NCBI GenBank assembly: GCA_030673895.1
Contig: JAUTCR010000038.1
Location: forward strand, 1 to 37,969
Length of the DNA: 37,969 nt
Direction: 5' to 3'
DNA from: Verrucomicrobiota bacterium JB023
GTDB lineage: Bacteria; Verrucomicrobiota; Verrucomicrobiia; Verrucomicrobiales; Akkermansiaceae
Shown piece after piece: positions 27,151-35,803 of this stretch. Both the position numbers and the translations under genes were made by a program. A model generated the notes under the pieces. That model saw nothing but the letters and a program-made list of their open reading frames with translations, was not told the origin of the DNA and did not search any database. The stretch's first letter is position 1; every line of letters starts with the position of its first letter.

Positions 27151-28563
27151 ATGATGATGAAGATGAATCAGCGAAGAATTCTCCGCGGAGCATTCGGATT
27201 AATGGCGGTGATGGCATTGGCTGCCTCGCTTCCTGCCGAGCAGACCAAGCCGAATATCGTGGTGATCATGGCGGACGATCTTGGTTGGAAGGACCTCCAC
27301 TGCTACGGCAATGAGCGGTTGGATACCCCCGCCTTGGATAAGCTGGCTGCCGAGGGGATGCGCTTCACGGATGCCTATGCCGCCGCTCCCGTCTGCTCGC
27401 CGACCCGGGCTGCGATGATGACCGGGCAATCACCTGCCAGGCTAAAGTTGACCAACCATGCCCCGGGCCATCCTGATGGCTTCACCCTCGAGGGCTCGGA
27501 CCTCCAGGAGGCGGAGTCCGTCCGTAATCTCAGCCTCTCCTACGCGACCGTGGCAGAGCAAATGGCGGAGGCCGGCTACCAGACCGCACACATCGGCAAG
27601 TGGCATCTTTCCTATGTCCCCCGCGGGCAGAAGGAGAAGCCGCAAGAGGAAGATCTCCGGCCCGAGCATCAGGGCTTCTCGCTCAATATTGGAGGCTGCT
27701 ACCAGGGAGGGCCCCCTAGCTACTTCGCGCCCTACCGCATTCCTGCAATTGAAGCGAAGGTGGAGGGTGAATACCTCCCTGAGCGCTTGGCTGATGAGGC
27801 TATCGAATTCATTCAAGAGGCAAAAAACGAGCCCTTCTACCTCAACTGGTGGCCTTACTCCGTCCACTATCCCATGCAAGCGAGAGAGGAGCTAATCGCC
27901 AAGTATGAGAAGCGCAAAGGTCCGGGCATCAAGAACCCGACTTATGCGGCCATGATTGAGGCAATGGATACGGAGATTGGCCGTTTCCTCGATGCCCTGG
28001 ATGAGGCCGGTCTCCGGGAGAATACGCTCATCATTTTCAAGTCCGATAACGGAGGTTACGATGGCGACAACCAGCCCCTGCGTGGCCTGAAGGGCATGCT
28101 CTACGAAGGAGGCGTCCGCATTCCTTGGTTTGCTCGCTGGCCCGGGGTGATTGAAGCTGGGACAACCTGCCCGACTCCGATCATTAGCATGGATTGTTAC
28201 CCGACCGTCTTGGAGGCTGCGGGAATCACTCCCAATCCGGATTCACCCATTGATGGAGAGAGCTTGCTCCCGCTTTTCAAGCAGAGTGACGGCTTGAAGC
28301 GCGATGCCATTTACTTCCACTACCCGAACTACGCCTTCCACAAGTTGAATCGCTTGGGTGGAGTGGTCCGTGAGGGGGACCATAAGCTGATCAAGCGGTA
28401 TGATGACGGGGCTCTGGAGCTCTACAACCTGGCGGACGATCTCTCCGAAACGGAGAACCTCGCGGAAAAAATGCCCGACCAAGCCGAACGGCTGGAGAAG
28501 AAGCTGGATGCGTGGCTGAAGGAAATGGGTGCCGCGATGCCGACCCGTGCCGGAAGCGAGTGA
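27151..28563 (+). CDS. Secreted type I sulfatase
   Basis: A 471-residue sulfatase from ATG 27151 (several ATGs follow within five codons, and a TTG at 27142 is possible). A signal peptide with Arg-Arg near its start (NQRRILRGAFG, then a hydrophobic stretch to LPAEQ) precedes VIMADDLGWKDL. The formylglycine motif is C82-S-P-T-R86 followed by AAMMTG. GKWHLS, KSDNGGYDG and the GGVRIPWFARWPG block are all present. It resembles the arylsulfatase A-like proteins abundant in Planctomycetota and Verrucomicrobiota. It is the last of the three plus-strand sulfatases and is followed by a hairpin terminator. Confidence 0.93.
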   Translation: MMMKMNQRRILRGAFGLMAVMALAASLPAEQTKPNIVVIMADDLGWKDLHCYGNERLDTPALDKLAAEGMRFTDAYAAAPVCSPTRAAMMTGQSPARLKLTNHAPGHPDGFTLEGSDLQEAESVRNLSLSYATVAEQMAEAGYQTAHIGKWHLSYVPRGQKEKPQEEDLRPEHQGFSLNIGGCYQGGPPSYFAPYRIPAIEAKVEGEYLPERLADEAIEFIQEAKNEPFYLNWWPYSVHYPMQAREELIAKYEKRKGPGIKNPTYAAMIEAMDTEIGRFLDALDEAGLRENTLIIFKSDNGGYDGDNQPLRGLKGMLYEGGVRIPWFARWPGVIEAGTTCPTPIISMDCYPTVLEAAGITPNPDSPIDGESLLPLFKQSDGLKRDAIYFHYPNYAFHKLNRLGGVVREGDHKLIKRYDDGALELYNLADDLSETENLAEKMPDQAERLEKKLDAWLKEMGAAMPTRAGSE

Positions 28564-28617
28564 GCCTTCGCTCGCCATCGACTACGGGTAGCCTGGCGAT
28601 AGCTGCCACATTTTTTG

Positions 28618-28646
28618 CAAGGCGGGGTGGATGCCCCGCCTTGTTT
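28618..28646 (+). terminator. Hairpin terminator after the third sulfatase
   Basis: CAAGGCGGGG (28618-28627) pairs perfectly with CCCCGCCTTG (28634-28643) around a 6-base loop, followed by TTTG. The stem is preceded by TTTTTT, so it could also act for minus-strand transcripts. Confidence 0.75.
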
Positions 28647-28819
28647 GTGCCCGGAAGTGGGTGGTCCACTGTGCTTGGCCCGCCTCACGTTGACGGGGTG
28701 AAGAGGATCAGGCGTCACCACTCGATGGATGGGAGCATTGTTCTTGGCAGATGAGAGCAATGCCGCACTCGCGGTATGCCTCATCCGCGTAGAGGTCCCC
28801 GGGGGAGGCTGTGAGGGAG

Positions 28820-28850
28820 AAAAAAAACCGGCCTCTGTAGGAGAGGCCGG
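28820..28850 (-). terminator. Terminator of the minus-strand sulfatase operon
   Basis: CCGGCCTCT (28828-28836) pairs perfectly with AGAGGCCGG (28842-28850). On the minus strand the stem is followed by eight T (A-run at 28820-28827), the classical Rho-independent form. It lies 32 bases beyond the stop of the small secreted protein. Confidence 0.9.
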
Positions 28851-28881
28851 CTTGGAAAAACAAACTTGAAGAAAGAGGGAA

Positions 28882-29193
28882 TTACCAAGGTCGCTTGACC
28901 ACGATGTAACCCGAAGGAAGCGCCCGGTACCAGACCCCGTTGGCGATATAGTAGCTCACCCCCCGGTGGGAAACCCGCTGGTGGTGACGGGGCAGTCTGG
29001 CCAAGGGTTTGTTGCTCGTCACCTTGCGCACTTGAGCGACCTTTTTGCCAGGCTTCTTGGCGACGACCTTGTGCTTGCTTACCGTGGTCCGATGGTCCTT
29101 GCGATAATGGTCTTTCTCATCACCTCGAGCAGACGCGGTGACGGTCAAGGCTCCGGTGAGGACGACTCCGATGATTGTAGTGTATTTTTTCAT
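28882..29193 (-). CDS. Small basic secreted protein, DUF6515-like C-terminus
   Basis: A 103-residue protein. The start is ATG 29193, which gives a signal peptide (KKYTTIIGVVLTGALTVTASA); an 11-codon upstream extension is unlikely. The mature part is very rich in Lys, Arg and His, then ends in a YYIANGVWYRALPSGYIVV segment. This looks like the short repeat of DUF6515-type envelope proteins, but the match is by eye. It is likely a periplasmic or cell-surface protein that could bind polyanions. It is the last gene of the minus-strand unit behind the fourth sulfatase (86 bases) and ahead of a strong terminator. Confidence 0.7.
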   Translation of the reverse strand: MKKYTTIIGVVLTGALTVTASARGDEKDHYRKDHRTTVSKHKVVAKKPGKKVAQVRKVTSNKPLARLPRHHQRVSHRGVSYYIANGVWYRALPSGYIVVKRPW

Positions 29194-29279
29194 TGTTCTT
29201 TGCTTGGGTTGCAAGGAATCAAACAACTGTTTAATCGAAGGGTCGCAAAAATCTGGAGACTCTTTTATTCAATCTTTTT

Positions 29280-30752
29280 TCACATTTTTTCCCCATCAAC
29301 GGTTGGTCGGGTGCGGCCTGCTTCTCGAGCCTCGGCGAGCAAATTGCTGAGATGTTGCACCTTGTCAGGATGACTTTCCGCGAGGTCATTGGTTTCGCCG
29401 GGATCCGCGTGGAGATCATAGAGTTTGCGGACGTCGTCTTTCTTCCACTCGATCAACTTCCACTGTCCGCTACAGACGGCGATGGCATTGTCTTTCGTAT
29501 CACCTTGGATGAAGATGGCCTCACGCTCGTGAGGTGAGGGCTTCCCTAGTAGAACGGGTAGGAGGCTGAAGGAGTCTTCGGCAGCATCCTCGGGTAGCTC
29601 GGTGCCGACAAGCTCGGCAGCAGTCGCGACGAGGTCGGTGAGGGGGAAGGTGTAGTCGGATACCGAGCCCTGCTCGATGTGGCCGGGCCAACGGGCGATG
29701 AAGGGAACGCGGTGCCCTCCCTCTTGCGGATGGCCTTTCCCATCCTGGAAGGGGCCGTTGGTGATGTGTCCCATCTTCCGGGCGTCGACTTTGGCCGTCT
29801 TGTACTTATCCAGAATGCCTCCCGCCGTACTCGCCAGATTGAGCACCATCCCATGAGTGCCGCGGAAGTCCTTCGGGCTCCCGCCATTGTCACTGGTGAA
29901 GATGACCAGAGTGTTCTCTTCGAGCTCGAGCTCCTTCAATTTGGCAAGGAGGGTGCCAACATGGGAGTCGAGCTCTTGGATGTAGTCGCCGAGAAGCCCC
30001 GCTTCACTCGTTCCGCGAAATGGTTCGGCGGGGGTGATATGGGTGTGCGGGCAGCAGGGGGTGAAGTAGAGGAAGAAGGGGTGCTCGGCATTACGCTCAA
30101 TGAATTCGACGGCCTTCTTCGTCAGGGTGGTGTCGACCTGGTCTTCCACCCGGGGGTGGTCGACCCCTTTCGGCAAGGGCTCTCCCTCGACAAAGCGGTA
30201 TTCCTCACCCGGGGTGCGACGGTAGATGTCGTTGTTTTCAATGAAGACACGCGTGCTGTCATTGTGGTTGCTGGGAACTCCAAAGTGGTAGTCGAAGCCC
30301 TTTTCCAATGGACCGGTGATGGGAGGCTGGTTCCAATTCTTACTATATCCCAAGTGCCACTTACCGATGGCTGCCGAGGTGTAGCCTTCTTCGCCGAGCA
30401 TGGAGGCGAGGTTCAGTTGATCGGGAGCAAGGCGATAGCCATTCCCCGTCTTCCCCAGTCGCCAGGGAGACCGGCCGGTGAGGAGACCGTAGCGCGAGGG
30501 AGAGCAAACAGACGCTGCTGCATGAGCATCCGTGAACTTCATGCCCTCTTGCGCGAGGCGGTCAATATTGGGCGTGTCGATTTTAGTAGCTCCGTAACTA
30601 CTGAGGTCACCGTAGCCGAGGTCGTCGGCGAAGATGATGACGATGTTGGGAGGATCGGCTTTCTTATCGTCTGCCTTGGCTAGGGACCCGGATAGACCGA
30701 TGGCGACCAGAAGGAGGGCTCGCAGGGTGGCAAGAAGGGGAGATGAGGTCAT
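29280..30752 (-). CDS. Secreted type I sulfatase (arylsulfatase A-like)
   Basis: A 490-residue sulfatase with a signal peptide (LRALLLVAIGLSGSLAKA), IIFADDLGYGDLSSYG (D43, D44) and the formylglycine signature C83-S-P-S-R87, with Ser at the fourth position as in many arylsulfatase A-like enzymes. GKWHLG, TSDNGGSPKD and GGHRVPFIARWPG follow. It is 45 bases downstream of the giant SGNH/dehydrogenase-like gene on the same strand, so both probably share one transcript and one regulator. The sulfate ester it cleaves is unknown. Confidence 0.93.
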   Translation of the reverse strand: MTSSPLLATLRALLLVAIGLSGSLAKADDKKADPPNIVIIFADDLGYGDLSSYGATKIDTPNIDRLAQEGMKFTDAHAAASVCSPSRYGLLTGRSPWRLGKTGNGYRLAPDQLNLASMLGEEGYTSAAIGKWHLGYSKNWNQPPITGPLEKGFDYHFGVPSNHNDSTRVFIENNDIYRRTPGEEYRFVEGEPLPKGVDHPRVEDQVDTTLTKKAVEFIERNAEHPFFLYFTPCCPHTHITPAEPFRGTSEAGLLGDYIQELDSHVGTLLAKLKELELEENTLVIFTSDNGGSPKDFRGTHGMVLNLASTAGGILDKYKTAKVDARKMGHITNGPFQDGKGHPQEGGHRVPFIARWPGHIEQGSVSDYTFPLTDLVATAAELVGTELPEDAAEDSFSLLPVLLGKPSPHEREAIFIQGDTKDNAIAVCSGQWKLIEWKKDDVRKLYDLHADPGETNDLAESHPDKVQHLSNLLAEAREAGRTRPTVDGEKM

Positions 30753-30797
30753 TATGGTTTTTCTTTGAATGTTGGGGAGCGGTGGTGAAGAGAGAGC

Positions 30798-33700
30798 TTA
30801 CTCGACGATCAGCTCGCCCTTCATGACCCGCCAGTGGCCGGGGAAGGTGCAGATGTAGGGGTAGATGCCCGGCTCATTGGGCGCGGTGAAGTTAATTTCT
30901 TGATCCTCTTGTGGTGCGAGCAAGCGGGATGCGACGAGGATTTTGGAGCTGTCAGGCAGGTATTCTTTCTCCAGGCCATCAGGGCGGGCGGCGAGGCCAT
31001 CCGCGAGGGCGCCGACCTCGGCAACGGAGCCGGGCGTGAGCAGAATCCAATTGTGCATCATCGTGTCGGGATTGGAAAAGACCAGGCGCACCGCTTCCCC
31101 GGCTGACACGCGGAGTTCGGTCGGCGCGAACTGAAGCTCGGGCGCAGCTTGGACGCGGAGCACCTTGCCGCGCTCGGCGAGATACTTTTCATATTGCGCC
31201 GAGGCTGACTTAAGGTCCTCTTGCTTGTTCGGGTAGGAGACTCCGGTGAGCGCCTCTCCGACAGGGTTGTGAAGGAAGACCGCGGGCAATGGAGCGGAGC
31301 GCCTCGATTTCTTAAGGTCCACCGCCAGGACATTCAGGCCCGGCTTCAGCTCGACATTGATCTGTTGGTCGCCACTCCAGAGGGAGTCCTGGCTGAAGAC
31401 GAGCGACTCATTGAGGAAGACGTCAAGAGCCTTATGATTCAGAGCAATGATAGCCGACTTCGCCGCATCGGCTTCAATGAAGGTGCGATAGTGGCCGACT
31501 GCAGGGTTTTTCTTTTGTCCGGATTGAACAAGCTTCGGCTCCTCTTCTCCTGACTTCCCGAGGAACTGCCAGTGAACAAGCCGGGAGTTCTTGGCAACCT
31601 CCAGCACTGGCACGCTCCGGCCTTTCAGCGGTTCGGTTCCCCAATCCAGCTTTGCCATGGCGATTTCGACCTCCTTGCTTTTTGGCTCCAGACCGTCGAG
31701 CAAGGTTTCGATGCCTGCATTCGTCGGACGAAGGTGAGCGACAGCGTCGATAAGCTCGATCTGCACCCGGGGATGCGAGTCATCCTTGGCCAAAGTAAGA
31801 AGCTCGGACTTGTTCTCGAGAAGATTGTCCTGCAAGCGGATGGTGCGGATTGCGGCAGAGCGATATCTCTCCGAAGGGGAATTGAGGAGGTGCTTGATCA
31901 ATTCGGGACGGGTCTGCTCAAGACCGTCCAGTACGAATAGCGCCTCGAGGGCGGCTTGATCGAAAGAAGAGTCCTCCTGATCAAGCGAAGAGAGCCAACG
32001 GTCAATTGCCTCAATGGCTGGTTGCCCCTTGCTGCGAAGCTCGATGCGGGTGTGATGGCGCACGAGGTTGAGAGGGTGAAGGAGGTTGGAGCAAAGCTGG
32101 TCAAGGGAAGCTCCCTCGATTGCAGGCCAATCCTTGTTCACTGGCTTCTTAGTGTGGACGACCCGCCAGATGCGGCCGAAGTCGTGATCCCAGTGAGGAT
32201 CCCGCATGGGATGCTGGGCGTGCCCGATGATGGGGCTACAAAAATCAGAAACATAGAGGGCTCCGTCACTGCCGAACTCAAGATCAGCCGGGCGGAAGGC
32301 CGCATTGGGCGACTGCAGAATGGTGAGGTGATTCGTCCGCTTGAGCAGCCCTGAGCTGGCCTCGAAGGCGGTGAGGGTGACCGCGTAGCGGCCGAGCAAG
32401 GAAGCGGAGGCAATGCCGCTTTGATACTCATCAGGGAAGTTGCTGCTAGAGACGGTGGTCACTCCAGAGCCCTTGCCGTAGTCGGCGATCTTCCCGAAGC
32501 GGAAGGGGTGGTAGGCACCGAGTGGTCCCCAGATTAAGTTGGTTCCATCATAGACGTGACCATCGCCATACATCTGGAGAATCTCGCCCCAGCGGGTATG
32601 GGTGATCTTCCACGGGTTGGGGGTGGTGTGCTGCCACTCGGTGAGGATGCGGCCGTTGTTCGTATCGAGGCGATAGGTCGTGGCGTCGATCCCCCGGTGG
32701 ACGCCGAAGGGCGTCTCCAGCTGGGAGCGGTGGAAGACGCCATCGCTGAAGAGGATATCCCCGTAGGGATCGGTGGCGATCATGCCCCCGTGGTGCGAGT
32801 CGGTCACGTCGATGCCCCTGAGGAGCTCCTCCTGGCTATCAGCTTGCCCGTCGCCATCCGTATCGCGGACGATCCAGAGCCGGGGCTGCTCCGACACAAT
32901 CACGCCCTCGCGATGGAAGGCAACACCATCGAGCGCATCAAGCCCTTCCATGAAGGTCGTGAGCTTATCAGCCTTACCGTCCTGATCGGTGTCCTCGAGG
33001 ATCACGATTTTATCCGGAGGGGTGAGGCCGGGAACGGTGTGGGGGAAGGAGGGCATCGTGACCACCCACAGACGACCCCGGGCGTCGAAGGCGATCTGGA
33101 CGGGATTGCGCAGCTCAGGGAATTCCTCCTCGGACGCGAAGAGATTGACCTCGAAGCCATCCGCCACCGTGAATTCGGCCATCGCCTCCGCAGGTGGCTT
33201 GATGATTCCCGTGCGGTCGCCATCGTCCCGACCACGCCCTTCCGGCATGGGGGGCAGGGAAGGCACGGGGATTTCAGAGAAGCTCAGGCTGGGATCGGCC
33301 GCCATCTCGTGGACGACCTTCTCCGTGAGCTCAATCATCCGATGATAGCGGGGCATCTCACCCTCATACTCGTAGGGACGCCCCCGGACGCCAAAGTACA
33401 CGACGCCATTCTTCGGGCGCACCACCTCGGCGACGCGCTCGTGCTTGGCTGAAGTGGCTTTGGCAACCTCTGCCAAGCGCTGCTCGTCGACAGTTGCCGT
33501 CTCCGGTCCACCCAGAATGGCGGCGATGACCTTGGCAATCAGCTCATTACCTTTCTCATTGAGATGTATTCCGTTCGCCGTATAGCGGCGTTCGCCCTCA
33601 GTATAGGCCTGTCGCGTGGGAGTGAATAGATCGATGAAGGTCGCGCCCTCGGTCTCAGCCAACTTGGCAATCGCCTTCGTATACTTGGCGACAACCTCCT

Positions 33701-34175
33701 GCCGGGAGGATGAGGCCCCCTCGATCGCGATGGGAGAAAGCAGGACGAAGTCCGCACCCGGATGAGTCTTTCTGAGTTGCTTGAGATGGCTCTCGTAGTG
33801 CCTGCGGAAGTTATCCAGCCCCTCGGAGCCGGCGAAGGATTCATTCAGGCCATAGCCAAGCACCACCTGGTCGGCAGGCCACTCTTCCAAGAGGTTTCGC
33901 ATGTGCTTGGCGTAGCCTTCAAGCCGCAAGCGGTGCCCGACTTCGTCTCCGGTCCACGCCAGGCTTCGCACGCTCAACTTGGCGTCCGGATCGGCCAATT
34001 GAAGCCGTGCTTCACATTCGCCATGCTCCAACAGTCTCTCTACCATGGAGTTTCCATAAAAGAGAATGGTGGGGCCGGGCTCGGCTCGCACTTGCGTGAC
34101 TAGGAAGAAAAGGGTGAATAGGCCGCCCAAAAGAGGTAGCTGACTGAGTCTGCGAGGAAACGAATTCGATGACAT
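30798..34175 (-). CDS. SGNH hydrolase / PVC-type dehydrogenase-like / HEAT / cupredoxin fusion
   Basis: The start is ATG 34175, giving 1125 residues with a signal peptide (LPLLGGLFTLFFLVTQVRAEP); the frame is open 44 codons upstream without export features. Domains in order: an SGNH-like esterase (~35-220; FYGNSMVE replaces GDS, GYGLNES holds the Asn, NGIHLNEKG the catalytic His); a beta-propeller of the PVC-type membrane-bound dehydrogenase kind (~310-700; FTVADGFEVNLFASEE, ARGRLWVVTMPSFP); HEAT-like repeats (~710-850); a linker; and a C-terminal plastocyanin/azurin-like domain whose type 1 copper ligands are visible: H1041, C1109, H1114 and M1118 (C-x4-H-x3-M). The CxxCH heme c domain found at the end of many relatives is absent. 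It is probably an outer-periplasmic oxidoreductase or esterase; the substrate is unknown. Confidence 0.85.
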   Translation of the reverse strand: MSSNSFPRRLSQLPLLGGLFTLFFLVTQVRAEPGPTILFYGNSMVERLLEHGECEARLQLADPDAKLSVRSLAWTGDEVGHRLRLEGYAKHMRNLLEEWPADQVVLGYGLNESFAGSEGLDNFRRHYESHLKQLRKTHPGADFVLLSPIAIEGASSSRQEVVAKYTKAIAKLAETEGATFIDLFTPTRQAYTEGERRYTANGIHLNEKGNELIAKVIAAILGGPETATVDEQRLAEVAKATSAKHERVAEVVRPKNGVVYFGVRGRPYEYEGEMPRYHRMIELTEKVVHEMAADPSLSFSEIPVPSLPPMPEGRGRDDGDRTGIIKPPAEAMAEFTVADGFEVNLFASEEEFPELRNPVQIAFDARGRLWVVTMPSFPHTVPGLTPPDKIVILEDTDQDGKADKLTTFMEGLDALDGVAFHREGVIVSEQPRLWIVRDTDGDGQADSQEELLRGIDVTDSHHGGMIATDPYGDILFSDGVFHRSQLETPFGVHRGIDATTYRLDTNNGRILTEWQHTTPNPWKITHTRWGEILQMYGDGHVYDGTNLIWGPLGAYHPFRFGKIADYGKGSGVTTVSSSNFPDEYQSGIASASLLGRYAVTLTAFEASSGLLKRTNHLTILQSPNAAFRPADLEFGSDGALYVSDFCSPIIGHAQHPMRDPHWDHDFGRIWRVVHTKKPVNKDWPAIEGASLDQLCSNLLHPLNLVRHHTRIELRSKGQPAIEAIDRWLSSLDQEDSSFDQAALEALFVLDGLEQTRPELIKHLLNSPSERYRSAAIRTIRLQDNLLENKSELLTLAKDDSHPRVQIELIDAVAHLRPTNAGIETLLDGLEPKSKEVEIAMAKLDWGTEPLKGRSVPVLEVAKNSRLVHWQFLGKSGEEEPKLVQSGQKKNPAVGHYRTFIEADAAKSAIIALNHKALDVFLNESLVFSQDSLWSGDQQINVELKPGLNVLAVDLKKSRRSAPLPAVFLHNPVGEALTGVSYPNKQEDLKSASAQYEKYLAERGKVLRVQAAPELQFAPTELRVSAGEAVRLVFSNPDTMMHNWILLTPGSVAEVGALADGLAARPDGLEKEYLPDSSKILVASRLLAPQEDQEINFTAPNEPGIYPYICTFPGHWRVMKGELIVE

Positions 34176-34477
34176 GATGGATTTTGATTGTCGCGCGGGT
34201 GCATCCTTTTCGCCTTGGCTCAAAAAAGATGGAGGACGCTCGGAGCGATGAGAAAAAACGAGCGAGAAACGAGCAACCTTTCTAAGAAGTTCTCCTGCCT
34301 TGCTCAACCTTTCCAGTGAGTGAACTGGTAACTTGAACTTGGTCGGGAGCGTCCGAATGACTTGAGTTTAAGCAGTTAAGATAAAGAGGGGACTGGCTTG
34401 TCGGAAATTCAGTAAATTTCTCTCGGTTGTGTAGGAGGATGTTTGCTAAGAAAGGTCTCCTAACTTGATAGAGTCAT
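34176..34477. other. Divergent promoter region with two inverted repeats
   Basis: This 302-base gap separates the minus-strand fusion gene from the plus-strand secreted protein. It holds CCAGT-6-ACTGG (34313-34328) and GAAATT-5-AATTTC (34404-34420), both perfect inverted repeats of operator size, and a looser TAGGAG/CTCCTA pair (34432-34462) in the leader of the plus-strand gene. No clear -35/-10 pair could be fixed. Confidence 0.4.
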
Positions 34478-35146
34478 ATGATACAGTCTTCACGTCGTTT
34501 CAGTTGGTCTGCATTCTCTCTTGCGTGCTTATTGGTTTCGGCCTCCGCCGAGGTCACTCCGGTCACCTTGGGGACAGGCAGAGGAGAAGGAAACCCGAAT
34601 GATTATCCTTCTTCGTATGTCGTTCCAGAAGGAAAAGTTCTCATCGTGGAAAGCGTACAATATCAGAATATTGGCGGCTCGCGCGGGATCCCCGACGAAC
34701 TGGTTGTGCAAATTTCTGAAGTGTTTGATAATTCGACAGCGAGACACCTGGTTTACATCGACCTTGGTGAAAACCGGGCCTACCAGCAGCACAAATTCGA
34801 CCCTCCGCTTCGCTTGAAGGCTGGCTCCTATCTCGGCTCGAACCGGATTGAGGGATTTTATATCTGGCGAGGGCTACTCGTTGATCCTTCAGAACTGTTT
34901 GCGCAGCTGGATATCGAACTTGAAAAGCCAGCGGTCGAAGGTGGACAGATGGTGGCGAAGGCTAAGGTGTCGTCACCCCGGCCTGCGCGTGTTGAGATCG
35001 AAAGTAGTGAAAACATGGAAGAGTTTGTCGCGGAGAGTAGCGCTGCGGTCGTTAGATTGACCGAGCCCGGAGAGTTCGAGGCCAAGGTAGCGACGAATGG
35101 AGCGGAGCAGAAGTTCATCAAAGCCACTGCAAAGGTTCGCCCATGA
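34478..35146 (+). CDS. Secreted beta-rich protein of unknown function
   Basis: A 222-residue protein that I do not recognise. It has a clear signal peptide (residues ~1-25: RRFSWSAFSLACLLVSASA). The mature part has a beta-sandwich look: a segment VVPEGKVLIVESVQYQNIGG near 46-65 and LRLKAGSYLGSN near 110-121 recall the jelly-roll domains of small PVC exported proteins. Then comes a C-terminal segment (about 150-220) with a VSSPRPARVEIESS start, like a short Ig-like module. No enzyme motif or membrane anchor is seen. It lies divergent from the large fusion gene, with no partner downstream. Confidence 0.7.
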   Translation: MIQSSRRFSWSAFSLACLLVSASAEVTPVTLGTGRGEGNPNDYPSSYVVPEGKVLIVESVQYQNIGGSRGIPDELVVQISEVFDNSTARHLVYIDLGENRAYQQHKFDPPLRLKAGSYLGSNRIEGFYIWRGLLVDPSELFAQLDIELEKPAVEGGQMVAKAKVSSPRPARVEIESSENMEEFVAESSAAVVRLTEPGEFEAKVATNGAEQKFIKATAKVRP

Positions 35147-35803
35147 ATGGTCACGCGGCCAAAACAAGGAGCACGAATTCTTGGATCACGCCTAAATGAT
35201 TATGGCCTTGAGCTTCCCGAGCTCAGGCGACCACCAATCCGTCAAAATCTAGGTCAGGGAAGAGCTCCTGATTACCGAGTGGCTAAAAGGTGAATTTTTC
35301 CTCGCGAGTGCGAGTGTATATCATATTTCGGCACGAAGCTCGCTGCCAGCGGGTAGGCTTGTCGGCTTCTACCAAGTGACGAGGCATCCGAAGGAGGTGA
35401 TTTTCTTTCTCTTGCGGCAATCAAGCTTGCTGAAGCGGGCCTGATGGAGGCGCATGAGGACGTGCGCTTTGCGTTCGCTGATGCCGGCGAGTTCGTCTCG
35501 TCGGAGGCGGATTCCTGCTTGTCGTTGCCGCTTGGCGTTGGCAGATACGGTGAGTGAAAAGTCGGTCAGGTAGGGTGTTTGAGCCATGCCTTCCCATCGC
35601 ACCTCGGCCGGATTTTCGTTCGTTCAATTTCAACGATATGTGGTTTGAGGAAGCGCCATTCAGGAGACAGCTGAATGGTGAGGATAGTTAATGAGGAGAC
35701 TGACGATTCAGATGAAAATTGTGAGTGTGGATGTTTTTGCTTGGCAGAAAAATCCGAACAGCTAGCTCTTGAGGAGTATGAGAAAGGTGGTGAATGATTT
35801 ATT
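35147..35803. other. Degenerate intergenic stretch
   Basis: This 657-base stretch has no convincing gene. A plus-strand frame (35253-35444) lacks any start codon yet reads like protein in part (EWLKGEFFLASASVYHIS), as expected of a decayed gene. A short minus-strand frame overlaps it and is listed separately at low confidence. Base composition falls towards AT at about 35.6 kb, marking the border to the following AT-rich genes. Confidence 0.45.
35369..35587 (-). CDS. Doubtful short ORF, possible gene remnant
   Basis: ATG 35587 (or GTG 35602) opens a frame of 72 residues, beginning MAQTPYLTDFSLTV and then very rich in Arg, Lys and Gln. It has amphipathic helical character but no motif I recognise, and no neighbour in the same direction. 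It may be the remnant of a transposase-like or DNA-binding gene, or chance coding in a decayed region. Confidence 0.2.
   Translation of the reverse strand: MAQTPYLTDFSLTVSANAKRQRQAGIRLRRDELAGISERKAHVLMRLHQARFSKLDCRKRKKITSFGCLVTW

Larger units (their letters stand above)
28564..28881. other. Convergent intergenic region with two terminators
   Basis: This 318-base stretch separates the plus-strand sulfatase from the minus-strand small secreted protein. It holds one hairpin for each direction (28618-28646 and 28820-28850). The ~170 bases between them show no convincing reading frame or RNA fold. Confidence 0.6.

Noticed and set aside
29679-30683. 334-residue plus-strand frame opposite the fourth sulfatase
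   Set aside because: The sulfatase on the other strand has all family motifs; this frame has none.
30798-31100. A heme c domain (CxxCH) at the end of the PVC-type protein
   Set aside because: The only C-terminal Cys motif is C-x4-H-x3-M with an upstream His, a type 1 copper pattern; no CxxCH occurs in the protein.
32556-33452. 298-residue plus-strand frame opposite the large fusion protein
   Set aside because: It mirrors the beta-propeller coding region of the real gene and has no domain of its own.
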